A stretch of DNA of 64,000 nt from Dendrocalamus latiflorus (GCA_017311315.1 CM029664.1:41151846-41215845); one strand, 5' to 3'; shown: positions 22,584 to 32,975, numbered from the stretch's first letter. Made by a program: numbers and translations. The notes: generated by a model from the letters alone, not told the origin.

Positions 22584-23529
22584 TGTTAGAAAATGGCCCA
22601 ATGAGCGAGGCCCATTTTCGCGAATCCCAAAGCATGCATGGTTAGTACCATATTGCTAAGGTAGGGGGAGGAAGATCAATTTATAAGGTGGAGTCCTCCC
22701 CACTCCTTGAATATGGAAAGAGGTGGTATGAGGATCGCTCTGTCTAGTCACACACACGCGCACGCACGCGCGCGCGCGTACTCGCGTATTTTCGCGTGAA
22801 AATCGCGTGACTTGTGACTTGCGACGCGCGACCGTGCCGTGACGTGGCGCACCGCATGGCAGACCAAGTCCATCTTTATTTTTGCTAAACTCTGCGCGCT
22901 CCACTATCTCCCTGATTGAATGAGATTCAAACAGTTGAATGAGGCAGTTACTAGTCAATTTGCACTACTTAATTTGTGACTTGATGAGGCAGTTACCAGT
23001 GCATAATTCTGTTTAAACGCAGCAGTTACTAGTGAGTAGTAACAGCAGCGCCCTTAAAAGGGTCTGGAGACGTCCAGGAAAAGAGAGAATTTTTGCACCT
23101 CCATTCTGTCTCTACTTTCTGCTCTGCGATCTTGTGCTGTGGTATTGTGCTGCGCCGTCTGAACCTCGTCGACTCTTCTTCCCGGCGTGCACCGCGAAGA
23201 AGAGGAGCGGTATCTCCGAACCGTTGCTGCCGTGAAGACCTGCACGGGGGCGGCAATAAGGTTTCTGGGCAGCGCATCTGCGCGACCGCTCACTGCACTG
23301 CGACACCTTCGTTCTGCACTGCGTCAAGCCTGCGCGGCTTCCTGTTCTTCATCAGGCTAACAAGTAAGTCGTTCGTGTGCACGTTCGACTTTGTTACTAT
23401 ATTGTTTTTCTTCTTAATTTGTGAAGTATGATGAGTAGCTTGCTGTTGGTTGTGAGTTTTGCATCATTAGTTTATTATTTCTGTCTCCTAATAAATGTTG
23501 GAATTAAAATATTGCCCACATTTCCAACA
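22584..23529 (+). repeat. 5' LTR of the young copia element
   Basis: 946 bp, TG...CA. A purine-pyrimidine tract of CACACACGCGCACGCACGCG type lies at about 22748-22778. TTAAAAGG at 23054-23061 is the best TATA-like box and would place the transcript start near 23085. GCAATAAGGTTTCTGG at 23253-23268 is the complement of the primer-site region just past the LTR. A strong donor CAA|GTAAGT lies at 23364. Open frames inside are repeated exactly in the 3' LTR and are not genes. Confidence 0.95.
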
Positions 23530-23535
23530 TTCCAG
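23364..23535 (+). other. Possible intron across the LTR/primer-site border
   Basis: A near-consensus donor (CAA|GTAAGT at 23364) and a pyrimidine-preceded acceptor (CATTCCAG|AAAC ending at 23535) could define a 172-base intron. Removing it would delete the upstream in-frame ATGs at 23428 and the first part of the primer site, leaving the gag ATG at 23569 as first start. Not proven; donors and acceptors of this strength occur by chance. Confidence 0.25.
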
Positions 23536-23547
23536 AAACCTTATTGC
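23532..23547 (+). other. Primer-binding position, complementary to the element's own LTR
   Basis: Two bases after the 5' LTR the sequence is CCAGAAACCTTATTGC. It does not start with TGG and does not match the plant tRNA-iMet site (TGGTATCAGAGC) normal for copia elements. It is the exact reverse complement of LTR positions 23253-23268. Position next to the LTR is the standard place for minus-strand DNA priming; use of this site as primer or fold is inference. Confidence 0.6.
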
Positions 23548-23568
23548 GAATTTTGTTGCAATACAGAA

Positions 23569-26500
23569 ATGGCTAATGCTTCTGATGCGATGAAACCTGA
23601 GAGGTTTTCTGGTCAGAACTTTCGTAGATGGCAGACTAGAGTCAAGTTTTGGCTCATGTCTTTGGGGCTATGGTGGGTTATCCACCCACAGTATCCATTT
23701 ACGATTGAGCAGTATATGCAGTTTGAGGCTGCGAACAATACTGCTCTTGGCTGCATTCTAACTGTTCTGGCAGATCAGCTCTATGATGTGTACATGGACT
23801 GCAAGTCCGCCACAGAGTTGTGGGATGCACTAGAGCAAAAATATGCGGAGGCAGAGGCAGGTCGCTGGCTCTACATATGTGAGCAATTTTTCGACTTTAG
23901 CATGGATGAGGCTAAGTCCATAGTTGGACAAGCTCATGACCTCCAGCTACTAGTCGGTGAGATTGCGCACTTGGGCTGTGTGTTGCCTCCAAAGTTTGTG
24001 GCTGCGGGCATTGTTGCTAAACTCCCTGCCTCTTGGAGGGATTTTGCTACTAGCTTGAAACATAAGAGGGAAGAGATTTCTGTTGAGGATCTCATTGCAG
24101 CCCTTGATGTGGAAGAAAAAGCAAGAGCAAAAGATGCACCTAGTACATCTGGCCAGAATAATGCAAATGTCATACAGAGAAAGACTGTTGCTAAGAAGTA
24201 CAAATCCAACAAACCGAACAAGACAACTAGTTTTAAGAAGAAAACTGAGAAAAAGGATTTGAAGGACATCACCTGCTTTGTGTGCGGTAAAGACGGTCAT
24301 ATGGCGAAGGACTGTCGTTTCCGCAAAATCAGAGATGGTGAACAGCCTAAGAAAAAGGTTGTTAACGTGACCATAGGCGAGGCCTCGACTTCAGGAGGGT
24401 ATGGTAATTCACCTGTTGTCTTTTCAGCTTGTCAATCCACTAATTGGTGGGTTGATACTGGAGCTAATGTTCACGTATGTTCTGATATTTCCTTGTTTTC
24501 CTCTTATCAGGCAGCAGGGGCTTCCTCTGTCCTAATGGGAAACGGGTCGCATGCTTCTGTTCTTGGTGTTGGCACGGTGGATCTGAAGCTTACTTCAGGG
24601 AAGATTGTCCACTTGAAGAACGTACAGCATGCGCCTACAATAAAGAAGAACCTCGCTAGTGGTTCTCTCCTATGCAGGGATGGTTATAAGCTAGTTTTTG
24701 AGTCAAATAAAATTGTAATGTCTAAGTTCGGAAAATTTGTTGGTAAAGGCTATGAGAGCGGAGGCTTGTTCCGCCTAAGTATCTTAGAGTCTTGTTATAA
24801 TTTGAATGTTGCAACTGGTTCAAATAAATGTGAGGCAAATATTTGGCATTCTCGTTTCTGTCATATTGGTTTTGATAGTATTGCTAGAATGTCCAGATTA
24901 GATTTAATTCCAAAATGTGAAATTGTCAAAGGATCAAAGTGTCAGTCATGTGTGCAAGCAAAGCAACCTCGAAAACCTTTTAAGGGATTAGAGGATGAAA
25001 AGGACTTGGCACCTTTAGATCTTATTCATTCAGACTTGTGTGAAATGAATGGATTATTGACAAAAGGAGGCAAAAGATATTTTCTAACTTTTGTTGATGA
25101 TGCAACACGCTACTGCTATGTGTATTTGCTGAAAACTAAAGATGAAGCTTTAAACTACTTTAAAACTTATAAGGCCGAGGTTGAGAACCAACTAGAAAAG
25201 AAGATAAAAAGATTAAGGTCTGATCGTGGAGGAGAGTATGTCTCTCATGAATTCTCCCAATTCTGTTCTGAGCATGGAATAGTCCATGAATTTACACCAC
25301 CATATTCACCCCAATCAAACGGGGTAGCTGAGAGGAAAAACCGGACACTGACAGATTTGGTTAATGCCATGTTAGAGAGTGCCGGTATGCCTAAGGCATG
25401 GTGGGGGGAAGCTATTTTAACAGCAACTTTCGTCCTAAACAGAGTAATCAATAAAAAGAGTGAGATTACTCCGTATGAGGGATGGAAGGGGAGAAAACCT
25501 AATATTAATTTTCTGCGAACTTGGGGGTGTTTGGCAAAAGTCAATATACCATTGCAGAAAAAGAGAAAACTTGGACCAAAAACAGTCGATTGTATTTTTC
25601 TAGGATATGCACTAAACAGCACGGCCTATAGATTTTTAGTAGTTAAATCAGAAACTCCTGAGATTATTGCAAATACAATAATGGAGTCTAGAGATGCTTC
25701 ATTCTTTGAGAATATCTTTCCTATGAGAACAGCAGGCAGTACTTCACGAACAGAGAATGTTCAAACTGATAATATTGAAAATGAGAATAATCAAACTTCT
25801 GAACTTCCCACCATTTCTAAACCAATATGTGATATCCCTGAGGAGGATAACAATCTAGTCGCAGAAGCTCCTCGCAGGAGCAAGAGACAAAAGGTTGAGA
25901 AAACCTTTGGTGACGACTTTATTGTATACCTCGTGGATGATGTGCCAAAGACTCTTTCAGAGGCTTATGCATCTCATGATGCTGAGTATTGGAAAGAGGC
26001 AGTCCGTAGCGAGATGGATTCTATCATGGCTAATGGGACTTGGGAGATCACGGATCGTCCTATCGGGTGTAAACCTGTAGGATGTAAGTGGATCTTTAAA
26101 AAGAAACTAAGGCCTGATGGAACAATTGAGAAGTACAAGGCAAGACTTGTGGCCAAGGGTTACACCCAGAAAGAGGGAGAAGATTTCTTTGATACCTATT
26201 CTCCTGTCGCCAGATTAACTACCATCAGAGTGCTCCTTGCGTTAGCATCTTCCTATGGTCTACATGTTCATCAAATGGACGTGAAGACAGCTTTCCTTAA
26301 TGGAGAGTTGGAGGAAGAAATCTATATGGATCAACCGGATGGTTTTGTGATTTCTGGACAGGAAAATAAAGTATGCAGATTATTAAAATCTTTGTATGGT
26401 CTAAAACAAGCACCAAAACAATGGCACGAAAAGTTTGACAAAACTTTAACATCCGCTGGCTTTGTTGTGAATGAAGCTGATAAATGTGTGTATTATCGTT

Positions 26501-27483
26501 ATGGTGGGGGTCAAGGAGTTATCTTATGTCTGTATGTAGATGACATACTTATATTTGGAACAAATACTGCCTTAATTGACGAGGTCAAATCTTTTTTATC
26601 TCGGTGTTTTGATATGAAAGACTTGGGAGAGGCAGATGTTATTCTGAATATTAAATTGATCAAAAGTAAGGATGGGATTACTTTGAATCAATCCCATTAT
26701 GCTGAGAAAATATTAAGCCGGTTTGGTTTTGAAAACTGTAAAGTTTCACCAACACCCTATGATGCGAGCATTAAGCTTCGAAAGAACCAGGGGTTAGGAA
26801 AAGATCAATTAAGATATTCACAAATTATTGGGTCACTAATGTATTTAGCTGGTGCCACAAGACCTGACATTTCATTTGCTGTGAGCAAATTAAGTCGGTT
26901 TACTTCTAACCCAGGAGATGATCACTGGGAGGCACTTGAAAGAGTGTTGCGCTACTTGAGAGGCACAACATCTTTTGGAATACATTATACTGGACATCCT
27001 TCTGTTTTAGAAGGATACAGTGACTCCAATTGGATCTCTGATGCGGATGAGATCAAAGCTACAAGTGGTTATGTATTCACTTTAGCTGGTGCTGCAGTTT
27101 CATGGAGGTCTTGCAAACAGACCATATTGACGAGGTCAACCATGGAAGCAGAACTAGTAGCACTTGATACAGCCACAGTTGAGGCTGAATGGCTGAGAGA
27201 ATTTCTATTGGACTTGCCATTGGTTGAGAAACCAATACCTGCAATCCTGATGTACTGTGATAATCAAACAGTGTTGGCCAAAGTCACAAGTACAAAGGAT
27301 AATATGAAGTCCTCTAGACATGTGAAGCGTAGGCTTAAATCTGTCAGAAAACTAAGAAACTCCGGAGTAATTGCTGTGAACTATATTAACACTGAGAAAA
27401 ATCTGGCAGACCCTTTTACAAAGGGATTAGCACGGAAAGCGATTTCTGTTGCATCCATGGACATGGGAATGAGGCCCATATAA
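23569..27483 (+). CDS. Copia gag-pol polyprotein, 1304 aa, intact
   Basis: The start chosen is the ATG giving MANASDAMKPERFSG; the frame is also open upstream through the LTR end to an ATG at 23428, giving a hydrophobic 47-residue extension. In order: Gag with conserved helical core; CCHC zinc knuckle CFVCGKDGHMAKDC at residues 236-249; aspartic protease with DTGA at 296; integrase with a His/Cys zinc site and catalytic D489, D552 and E588 (35 residues between the last two, DD35E); reverse transcriptase with YVDD at 989-992; RNase H with D1152 and E1193 and the ADPFTKGL end. It makes and integrates the DNA copy of the element inside virus-like particles. No stops or shifts are seen. About 555 non-coding bases separate it from the 3' LTR. 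Confidence 0.95.
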   Translation: MANASDAMKPERFSGQNFRRWQTRVKFWLMSLGLWWVIHPQYPFTIEQYMQFEAANNTALGCILTVLADQLYDVYMDCKSATELWDALEQKYAEAEAGRWLYICEQFFDFSMDEAKSIVGQAHDLQLLVGEIAHLGCVLPPKFVAAGIVAKLPASWRDFATSLKHKREEISVEDLIAALDVEEKARAKDAPSTSGQNNANVIQRKTVAKKYKSNKPNKTTSFKKKTEKKDLKDITCFVCGKDGHMAKDCRFRKIRDGEQPKKKVVNVTIGEASTSGGYGNSPVVFSACQSTNWWVDTGANVHVCSDISLFSSYQAAGASSVLMGNGSHASVLGVGTVDLKLTSGKIVHLKNVQHAPTIKKNLASGSLLCRDGYKLVFESNKIVMSKFGKFVGKGYESGGLFRLSILESCYNLNVATGSNKCEANIWHSRFCHIGFDSIARMSRLDLIPKCEIVKGSKCQSCVQAKQPRKPFKGLEDEKDLAPLDLIHSDLCEMNGLLTKGGKRYFLTFVDDATRYCYVYLLKTKDEALNYFKTYKAEVENQLEKKIKRLRSDRGGEYVSHEFSQFCSEHGIVHEFTPPYSPQSNGVAERKNRTLTDLVNAMLESAGMPKAWWGEAILTATFVLNRVINKKSEITPYEGWKGRKPNINFLRTWGCLAKVNIPLQKKRKLGPKTVDCIFLGYALNSTAYRFLVVKSETPEIIANTIMESRDASFFENIFPMRTAGSTSRTENVQTDNIENENNQTSELPTISKPICDIPEEDNNLVAEAPRRSKRQKVEKTFGDDFIVYLVDDVPKTLSEAYASHDAEYWKEAVRSEMDSIMANGTWEITDRPIGCKPVGCKWIFKKKLRPDGTIEKYKARLVAKGYTQKEGEDFFDTYSPVARLTTIRVLLALASSYGLHVHQMDVKTAFLNGELEEEIYMDQPDGFVISGQENKVCRLLKSLYGLKQAPKQWHEKFDKTLTSAGFVVNEADKCVYYRYGGGQGVILCLYVDDILIFGTNTALIDEVKSFLSRCFDMKDLGEADVILNIKLIKSKDGITLNQSHYAEKILSRFGFENCKVSPTPYDASIKLRKNQGLGKDQLRYSQIIGSLMYLAGATRPDISFAVSKLSRFTSNPGDDHWEALERVLRYLRGTTSFGIHYTGHPSVLEGYSDSNWISDADEIKATSGYVFTLAGAAVSWRSCKQTILTRSTMEAELVALDTATVEAEWLREFLLDLPLVEKPIPAILMYCDNQTVLAKVTSTKDNMKSSRHVKRRLKSVRKLRNSGVIAVNYINTEKNLADPFTKGLARKAISVASMDMGMRPI

Positions 27484-28028
27484 GTTACATCACAATGGTA
27501 ACCCATACCTTCTTGATCGGAGATCCCGTGACTTAGGCAATGGGAAAAACAAATTGATGTTGTAACAAGAGAGTACATATTTATTGTACCCATGTCCTAA
27601 TAAACAATGTACTTTCGACTGTACGGAAGGTTGGCATAAAGCCTTAATGTATTCTGTTGTCCAAATAAGGAAAAGGTATTAGCCTGCAGGATACCTAGAA
27701 AGAATACACCTACTTGAGCTTAACTGTGTGGTCGCAGTTCACGAGAACGGGGTATTCTCTAGAAAGCTCATGAGCAGATAAGGGAGCATGACCATATAAC
27801 GCTCCGTTTAGGCGTGGTTCATTGGCAGCCTAGTACTAGTAGAGATTTCAAGTGAAATCTGATCACAAAAAGCTATGAATTCAAGGCATAGTCCATTCAT
27901 CAGTTGTGAGAAGATGAATCTTGTCATTCTAGGTGCAAGTTCAACCCGTACGGGACTTACACTAAAAGACTGGTATATTAACAGTACTTTAGCACAATAT
28001 CTTTGACTTCTAATTCTGCTTTGGAATT
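27484..28028 (+). other. Non-coding region between pol and the 3' LTR
   Basis: 545 bases with no long open frame in sense. Contains repeated short phrases such as AATGTACTTTCGACTGTACG and GAGCATGACCATATAACG. No envelope-like gene is present. Confidence 0.6.
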
Positions 28029-28038
28029 GGTGGGGGAT
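28029..28038 (+). other. Polypurine tract before the 3' LTR
   Basis: GGTGGGGGAT lies directly before the TGTTAG start of the 3' LTR, the usual site of plus-strand DNA priming in copia elements. Confidence 0.8.
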
Positions 28039-28984
28039 TGTTAGAAAATGGCCCAATGAGCGAGGCCCATTTTCGCGAATCCCAAAGCATGCATGGTTAG
28101 TACCATATTGCTAAGGTAGGGGGAGGAAGATCAATTTATAAGGTGGAGTCCTCCCCACTCCTTGAATATGGAAAGAGGTGGTATGAGGATCGCTCTGTCT
28201 AGTCACACACACGCGCACGCACGCGCGCGCGCGTACTCGCGTATTTTCGCGTGAAAATCGCGTGACTTGTGACTTGCGACGCGCGACCGTGCCGTGACGT
28301 GGCGCACCGCATGGCAGACCAAGTCCATCTTTATTTTTGCTAAACTCTGCGCGCTCCACTATCTCCCTGATTGAATGAGATTCAAACAGTTGAATGAGGC
28401 AGTTACTAGTCAATTTGCACTACTTAATTTGTGACTTGATGAGGCAGTTACCAGTGCATAATTCTGTTTAAACGCAGCAGTTACTAGTGAGTAGTAACAG
28501 CAGCGCCCTTAAAAGGGTCTGGAGACGTCCAGGAAAAGAGAGAATTTTTGCACCTCCATTCTGTCTCTACTTTCTGCTCTGCGATCTTGTGCTGTGGTAT
28601 TGTGCTGCGCCGTCTGAACCTCGTCGACTCTTCTTCCCGGCGTGCACCGCGAAGAAGAGGAGCGGTATCTCCGAACCGTTGCTGCCGTGAAGACCTGCAC
28701 GGGGGCGGCAATAAGGTTTCTGGGCAGCGCATCTGCGCGACCGCTCACTGCACTGCGACACCTTCGTTCTGCACTGCGTCAAGCCTGCGCGGCTTCCTGT
28801 TCTTCATCAGGCTAACAAGTAAGTCGTTCGTGTGCACGTTCGACTTTGTTACTATATTGTTTTTCTTCTTAATTTGTGAAGTATGATGAGTAGCTTGCTG
28901 TTGGTTGTGAGTTTTGCATCATTAGTTTATTATTTCTGTCTCCTAATAAATGTTGGAATTAAAATATTGCCCACATTTCCAACA
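28039..28984 (+). repeat. 3' LTR of the young copia element
   Basis: Same length and, as far as compared by eye, the same sequence as the 5' LTR. The 16-base segment complementary to the primer site is at 28708-28723. The LTR ends at CCAACA and is followed by the target duplication GCTGC. Confidence 0.95.
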
Positions 28985-29538
28985 GCTGCTGCTGTGCTGC
29001 ATGCTGCCTGCCGCAGCGTGCTTGCAGCCCATGTTCAGCTGCCCTCTTTACGCTTTTCGGCCGATTTTTGTTTTAATTTTTAAGAGTTGCTAACAGCCGA
29101 ACATTTGATCCAGACGCTAGCATTATATGGTCTCGATGCAACATTTCTCAACTATGGTGAAACATTTGTCGGCTATATATGCAACAAAAATATTTGATAA
29201 AAATATTGATGTTGCACTGGTTGTTACTGATTGTTGCACACATGAAATCAAAATATTGCAAATTAAAACAAACAGCTACTGGCACTAGGAGGAGAAGGCC
29301 ACCGCATCCTCACAGCGTACAGACGGGTGGCCGAGTAAACAGCGAGCTATAGCCGGGAGACGCAGCGGCCGAGCCGCTCGACAGCGCATAGGAGGACAGA
29401 GTCGGTGTGACCGGAGGAGCTATGGCACGGTGGTGGCCAACACCGAAGATGGCTAGAGGCGAGCTGGTGGCTGGCTGGCGTAGAGGAGTAGCAGCGGCGA
29501 GCAGCCAGCAGCGCGGGCTGAGACTGAGCTGGCGCCGG
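28985..29538. other. DNA between two retrotransposons
   Basis: This continues the target of the copia insertion. At 29095-29280 there are repeated phrases of the AACATTT, GCAACA, ATATTTGATAAAAATATT kind, a style common in dispersed grass repeats. 29330-29538 is GC-rich and its other half lies beyond the next element at 33135. No gene is supported. Confidence 0.45.
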
Positions 29539-30050
29539 TGAAAGCATCTAGGCCCCTAAAATAGTTTTGGTAATTAATGAAATCATGTGAATATGATACT
29601 AATGTGTTTTATGAGCATGCAAAGGTTAGTCTATATATGTGCTACAAGATGCAAGCCAAATGACATGTGTGAAGACCAAAATTGGCTCAAGTTAAAGGTA
29701 TACTTAGCGCATGATCCTTTTTATTTTTACCGGTCTTTGGTGAATGGTGGAAGACCGGATTATAGGATAGATGGTCGTACCATCAAGAGGGATCTTGGCA
29801 AGTAGCTTGAAAACATGTCTCTTGAGTCATATGGATCAACATGAGAAACTTGCATTTATCAAAAATCTGTTTTAAATCAAAATCTGTGCTCTGTCTAGAA
29901 AAGCGGTAGTACCGCAGTTTTGAACGTCGGAACTACCGCTAGCGGTAGTTCCGCGCCCAAATACGGTAGTACCGGCAAGCGGAAGATCCGGTTTTGGAGC
30001 GGATCAATTTTTCCAGAGAGCACCCTTGGTCCACCCTAAAATCTTGGCAA
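29539..30050 (+). repeat. Truncated 5' LTR of the SIRE-like element
   Basis: Matches the first 512 bp of the LTR at 31147, including the AAGCGGTAGTACC-type motifs near 29900-29990. Homology stops after AAAATCTTG at 30050. Confidence 0.85.
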
Positions 30051-30078
30051 GAATGTTGGACTTCACCCTATTCCCAGC

Positions 30079-30648
30079 TTGATCAATCGCATCATCAATC
30101 ATACCATTCTTCCAAAAGGTGGTAACTATGATGCCATTCGAGGCCATGTCTGGAATATCATAGACTACATTATGAAGGGGGAGAAGTTTGATGTTGTTGA
30201 TGTGATCATAAGGGAGATAGTCTCCTCCAAAAATGATCGCAACAAGCGCATCAATTATGCGCCCTACATCATGGCCTTGATTGACTCCAAGTTTCACTTT
30301 CGTGGCGGACGGGGTGGAGTGCATAAGCCATACAAGCCAAGACCGGAGCCTCCCATTCCCACTGGTCTTCGCGCTAGCCAGTCGACAGCTCCAGGAGCAG
30401 GCTCATCCGCAAGAGCAGCAGCAGGAGCAGCAGCTCAGTCACAAGAGCCTGGCTAGCCCACTCTCCATCAGATTTACTCTTCCATGCTTGAGGGTTTCTC
30501 TACTCTCAACTCCCGGATGGATAGGGTGGATGAGCGTCTGGACTCCATTGACAGCAGGTTGACCTCGCTGGATGGTCGCGTTGCAGATCTGGAGCATCCT
30601 CCATCGCCTCGTCACTACGCTCGTCGCAAGCGCACCACTCGGGATTGA
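30079..30648 (+). pseudogene. Retrotransposon 3' ORF remnant with one in-frame stop
   Basis: The frame reads RGHVWNIIDYIMKGEKFDVV, INYAPYIMALIDSK, then a proline/alanine/glutamine-rich stretch, a TAG at 30454-30456, and continues in the same frame with SMLEGFSTLNSRMDRVDERL, a heptad-repeat coiled coil, to TGA at 30646-30648. The text resembles the unclassified coding region often seen in the internal DNA of grass SIRE-like elements. Its function is not known. The 5' part was lost in the internal deletion. Confidence 0.55.
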
Positions 30649-31509
30649 TCTCTTTTTGGTACTTGATGCCAAAGGGGGAGAAGATAGCTCTACTTTTGGT
30701 CTTATGGGCTTATATTTATCTTATCTTATCTTTAATAGTTGTAATGAACTTTTATGAATTCATGTTGCTTGGATGTAATGAACTCGTTTATCTTTTGAAC
30801 TTGTGGTTGTAATGAACCTTTATGATCATAAGTGTTCATGTTATTATCTGTTGCTTAATTGCCTATCTACTCTCATTTGATATCTTATCTTTGTCTTTTG
30901 CATCTTGTATAAGAAAATTGTCGTAATATTTATCCATGCACATGTTTAGGGGGAGTCATCTACTCTCTTGGACTTTAAAATAAAAATAGTTTCTTTTGCC
31001 TAAACAAATCTCATTGCATAAGAACTATTCTCTCATGTAAAAGTCCACATAGAATATACAAGCTGTTGTCAAACAATTTGATATATTCAAGAACATTTAT
31101 CTCTCACATTTCTGAGGTTGTCATTAATTACCAAAAAGGGGGAGATTGAAAGCATCTAGGCCCCTAAAATAGTTTTGATAATTAATGAAATCATGTGAAT
31201 ATGGGACTAACGTGTTTTATGAGCATGCAAAGGTTAGTCTATATATGTGCTACAAGATGCAAGCCAAATGACATGTGTGAAGACCAAAATTGGCTCAAGT
31301 TAAATGTATACTTAGCGTAGGATCCTTTTTATTTTTACCGGTCTTTGGTGAATGGTGGAAGACCGGATTATAGGATAGATGGTCGTACCATCAAGAGGGA
31401 TCTTGGCAAGTAGCTTGAAAACATGTCTCTTGAGTCATATGGATCAACATGAGAAACTTGCATTTATCAAAAATCTGTTTTAAATCAAAATCTGTGCTCT
31501 GTCTGGAAA

Positions 31510-32150
31510 AGCGGTAGTACCACAGTTTTGAACGTCGGAACTACCGCTAGCGGTAGTTCCGCGCCCAAATACGGTAGTACCGGCAAGCGGAAGATGCGGT
31601 TTTGGAGTGGATCAATTTTTCCAGAGAGCACCCTTGGTCCATCCTAAAATCTTGCGGGAACGGAAGTACCGGCTGGTTGAACGCTGGAACTACCGCTAAA
31701 AGCGGTAGTACCGCATCCTTGAGCGGTACTTCCGGATCCCGGAAGATCCGGATGAAAAGCGGATCAACATTTCCAGAAAGCTCCCTCCGGATGTAGTCCG
31801 AATTTTCCTGGAGCGAAAGTACCGGTGATTTTAATGCCGGAACTACCGCAGGTTGCGGTAGTTCCGCTTCTCAGAGCGGTACTTCCGGAGTCCGGAAGAT
31901 CCGGACCCAAAGCGGATCAATATTTCCATAGAGCGCCAAAATTTGGGACCTTTCAGAGTTTGGCTGAAGCGGTAGTACCGCGACGACTTTGCGAAACTAC
32001 CGGCAAGCGGTAGTACCGCAAATGTCAACGGCGGAAGTACCGCGCCGCCAAATCCAACGGTCACTGCTCACGTCTGACAGAGCTGTTCTGACGCAAAGAT
32101 TTGGGAGTGGTAGTACCGGCCCCAGAAGGGCGGTAGTACCGCTCATCTTG
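31510..32150. repeat. Array of imperfect palindromes of the GCGGTAGTACCGC type
   Basis: About seventeen copies of CGGTAGTACCG, CGGTAGTTCCG, CGGAACTACCG, CGGTACTTCCGG and near variants occur in 640 bp of the 3' LTR, and the first few recur in the truncated 5' LTR (29905-29985). One pair at 31537-31562 forms a perfect 26-bp palindrome made of CGGAACTACCGCT and its complement. CCGGAAGATCCGGA-type palindromes are interspersed. Confidence 0.85.
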
Positions 32151-32690
32151 ATTTTTGCGGGAAATTGTGTCAAACGGATAGTTTTGGTTGGTGGAGGCTA
32201 TAAATACCCCTACCACTGCACAAGGGTATAGTTTAGAGACTCATTGCATATTCATTGAGCCCAAGAGCATTCATTCCACCCATTTCCTCAAATTGAGCAT
32301 TAAATTGAGGTGGTTTTGCAATTAGTGCAATCTTTCATTTGTTGATCCACATTGGCACTAGAATTGCATTCAAGCGAACACCGGGGTTTGTTACTCTTAG
32401 TGCTTGCCGGCACTTAGACGATCCGGTGGAGGTTGGCTTTGGTGATCTTCTCAAGAAGATTGTGAGAAGACCCGGCAATTGTGAAGGTTGGAGCTTGCCT
32501 ACCCGGAGAGGGGAAGAGCTACATTAGTGATCGAGGTGCTTTGGCTCAATTCGTGGAGCCGGTCCGATTCGTCCGGGCTTACCTCAACGTGGACTAGGGG
32601 AAACCGGCAAGTTTCCGATCACCACGGTAAAATATCGTTGCGTCTCTTGTCTATTTAGCTCTTGTTAATTTGCTTCCTTGTGAGGCCCTG

Positions 32691-32975
32691 ATCAACTCGG
32701 CTTCGGCTTTTGGCTTCTGGCTTATTTTTTACTATTCATAAGTTTCGTCTTTTTCTGAACTTTTGGCTTTTTGTTGAGCTTTTTTGCGGGTTCTTTTTTT
32801 CCTGTATTTGTTTATATTATACGTAATGGGCTAACATATTTTTTATATTTTTAAATTTTTTTAAATTTAATTATGCTAAATAAGCCTCTGTCAGCTACAG
32901 TGCTTTTTTCAGCCAGCTACAGTGTTTTCAGCCATAAGCCATGAGCTTTTCAGCCGAACCGATCACCACCTTAAT
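32691..32975. mobile_element. hAT-like MITE nested in the SIRE-like LTR
   Basis: Begins near GGCCCTGATCAACTCGGCTT and ends near TTTTCAGCCGAACCGATC, with CGGCT/AGCCG inverted motifs. It is closely similar to 9330-9600 (TTTTTACTATTCATAA, GTCAGCTACAGTG, CAGCCATAAGCCA shared). Exact ends uncertain. Confidence 0.55.

Larger units (their letters stand above)
22584..28984 (+). mobile_element. Complete young Ty1/copia LTR retrotransposon, 6401 bp
   Basis: Two 946-bp LTRs (22584-23529 and 28039-28984) begin TGTTAGAAAATGG and end TTTCCAACA. The 5-bp target duplication GCTGC is present at 22579-22583 and 28985-28989. Domain order gag-protease-integrase-reverse transcriptase-RNase H is that of Ty1/copia (Pseudoviridae-type). 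The LTRs are identical wherever I compared them, including every open frame they contain, and gag-pol is uninterrupted, so the insertion is recent. It landed in a GCTGCTGCTGTGCTGC tract. Confidence 0.96.

Noticed and set aside
23253..23310. tRNA-like gene in the LTR (GGGCAGCGCATCTGCGCG hairpin)
   Set aside because: The hairpin is there but no A/B boxes, anticodon arm or acceptor stem could be assembled.
22656..23431. Several open frames in the copia LTRs
   Set aside because: Present identically in the 3' LTR and without domains; LTR sequence, not genes.
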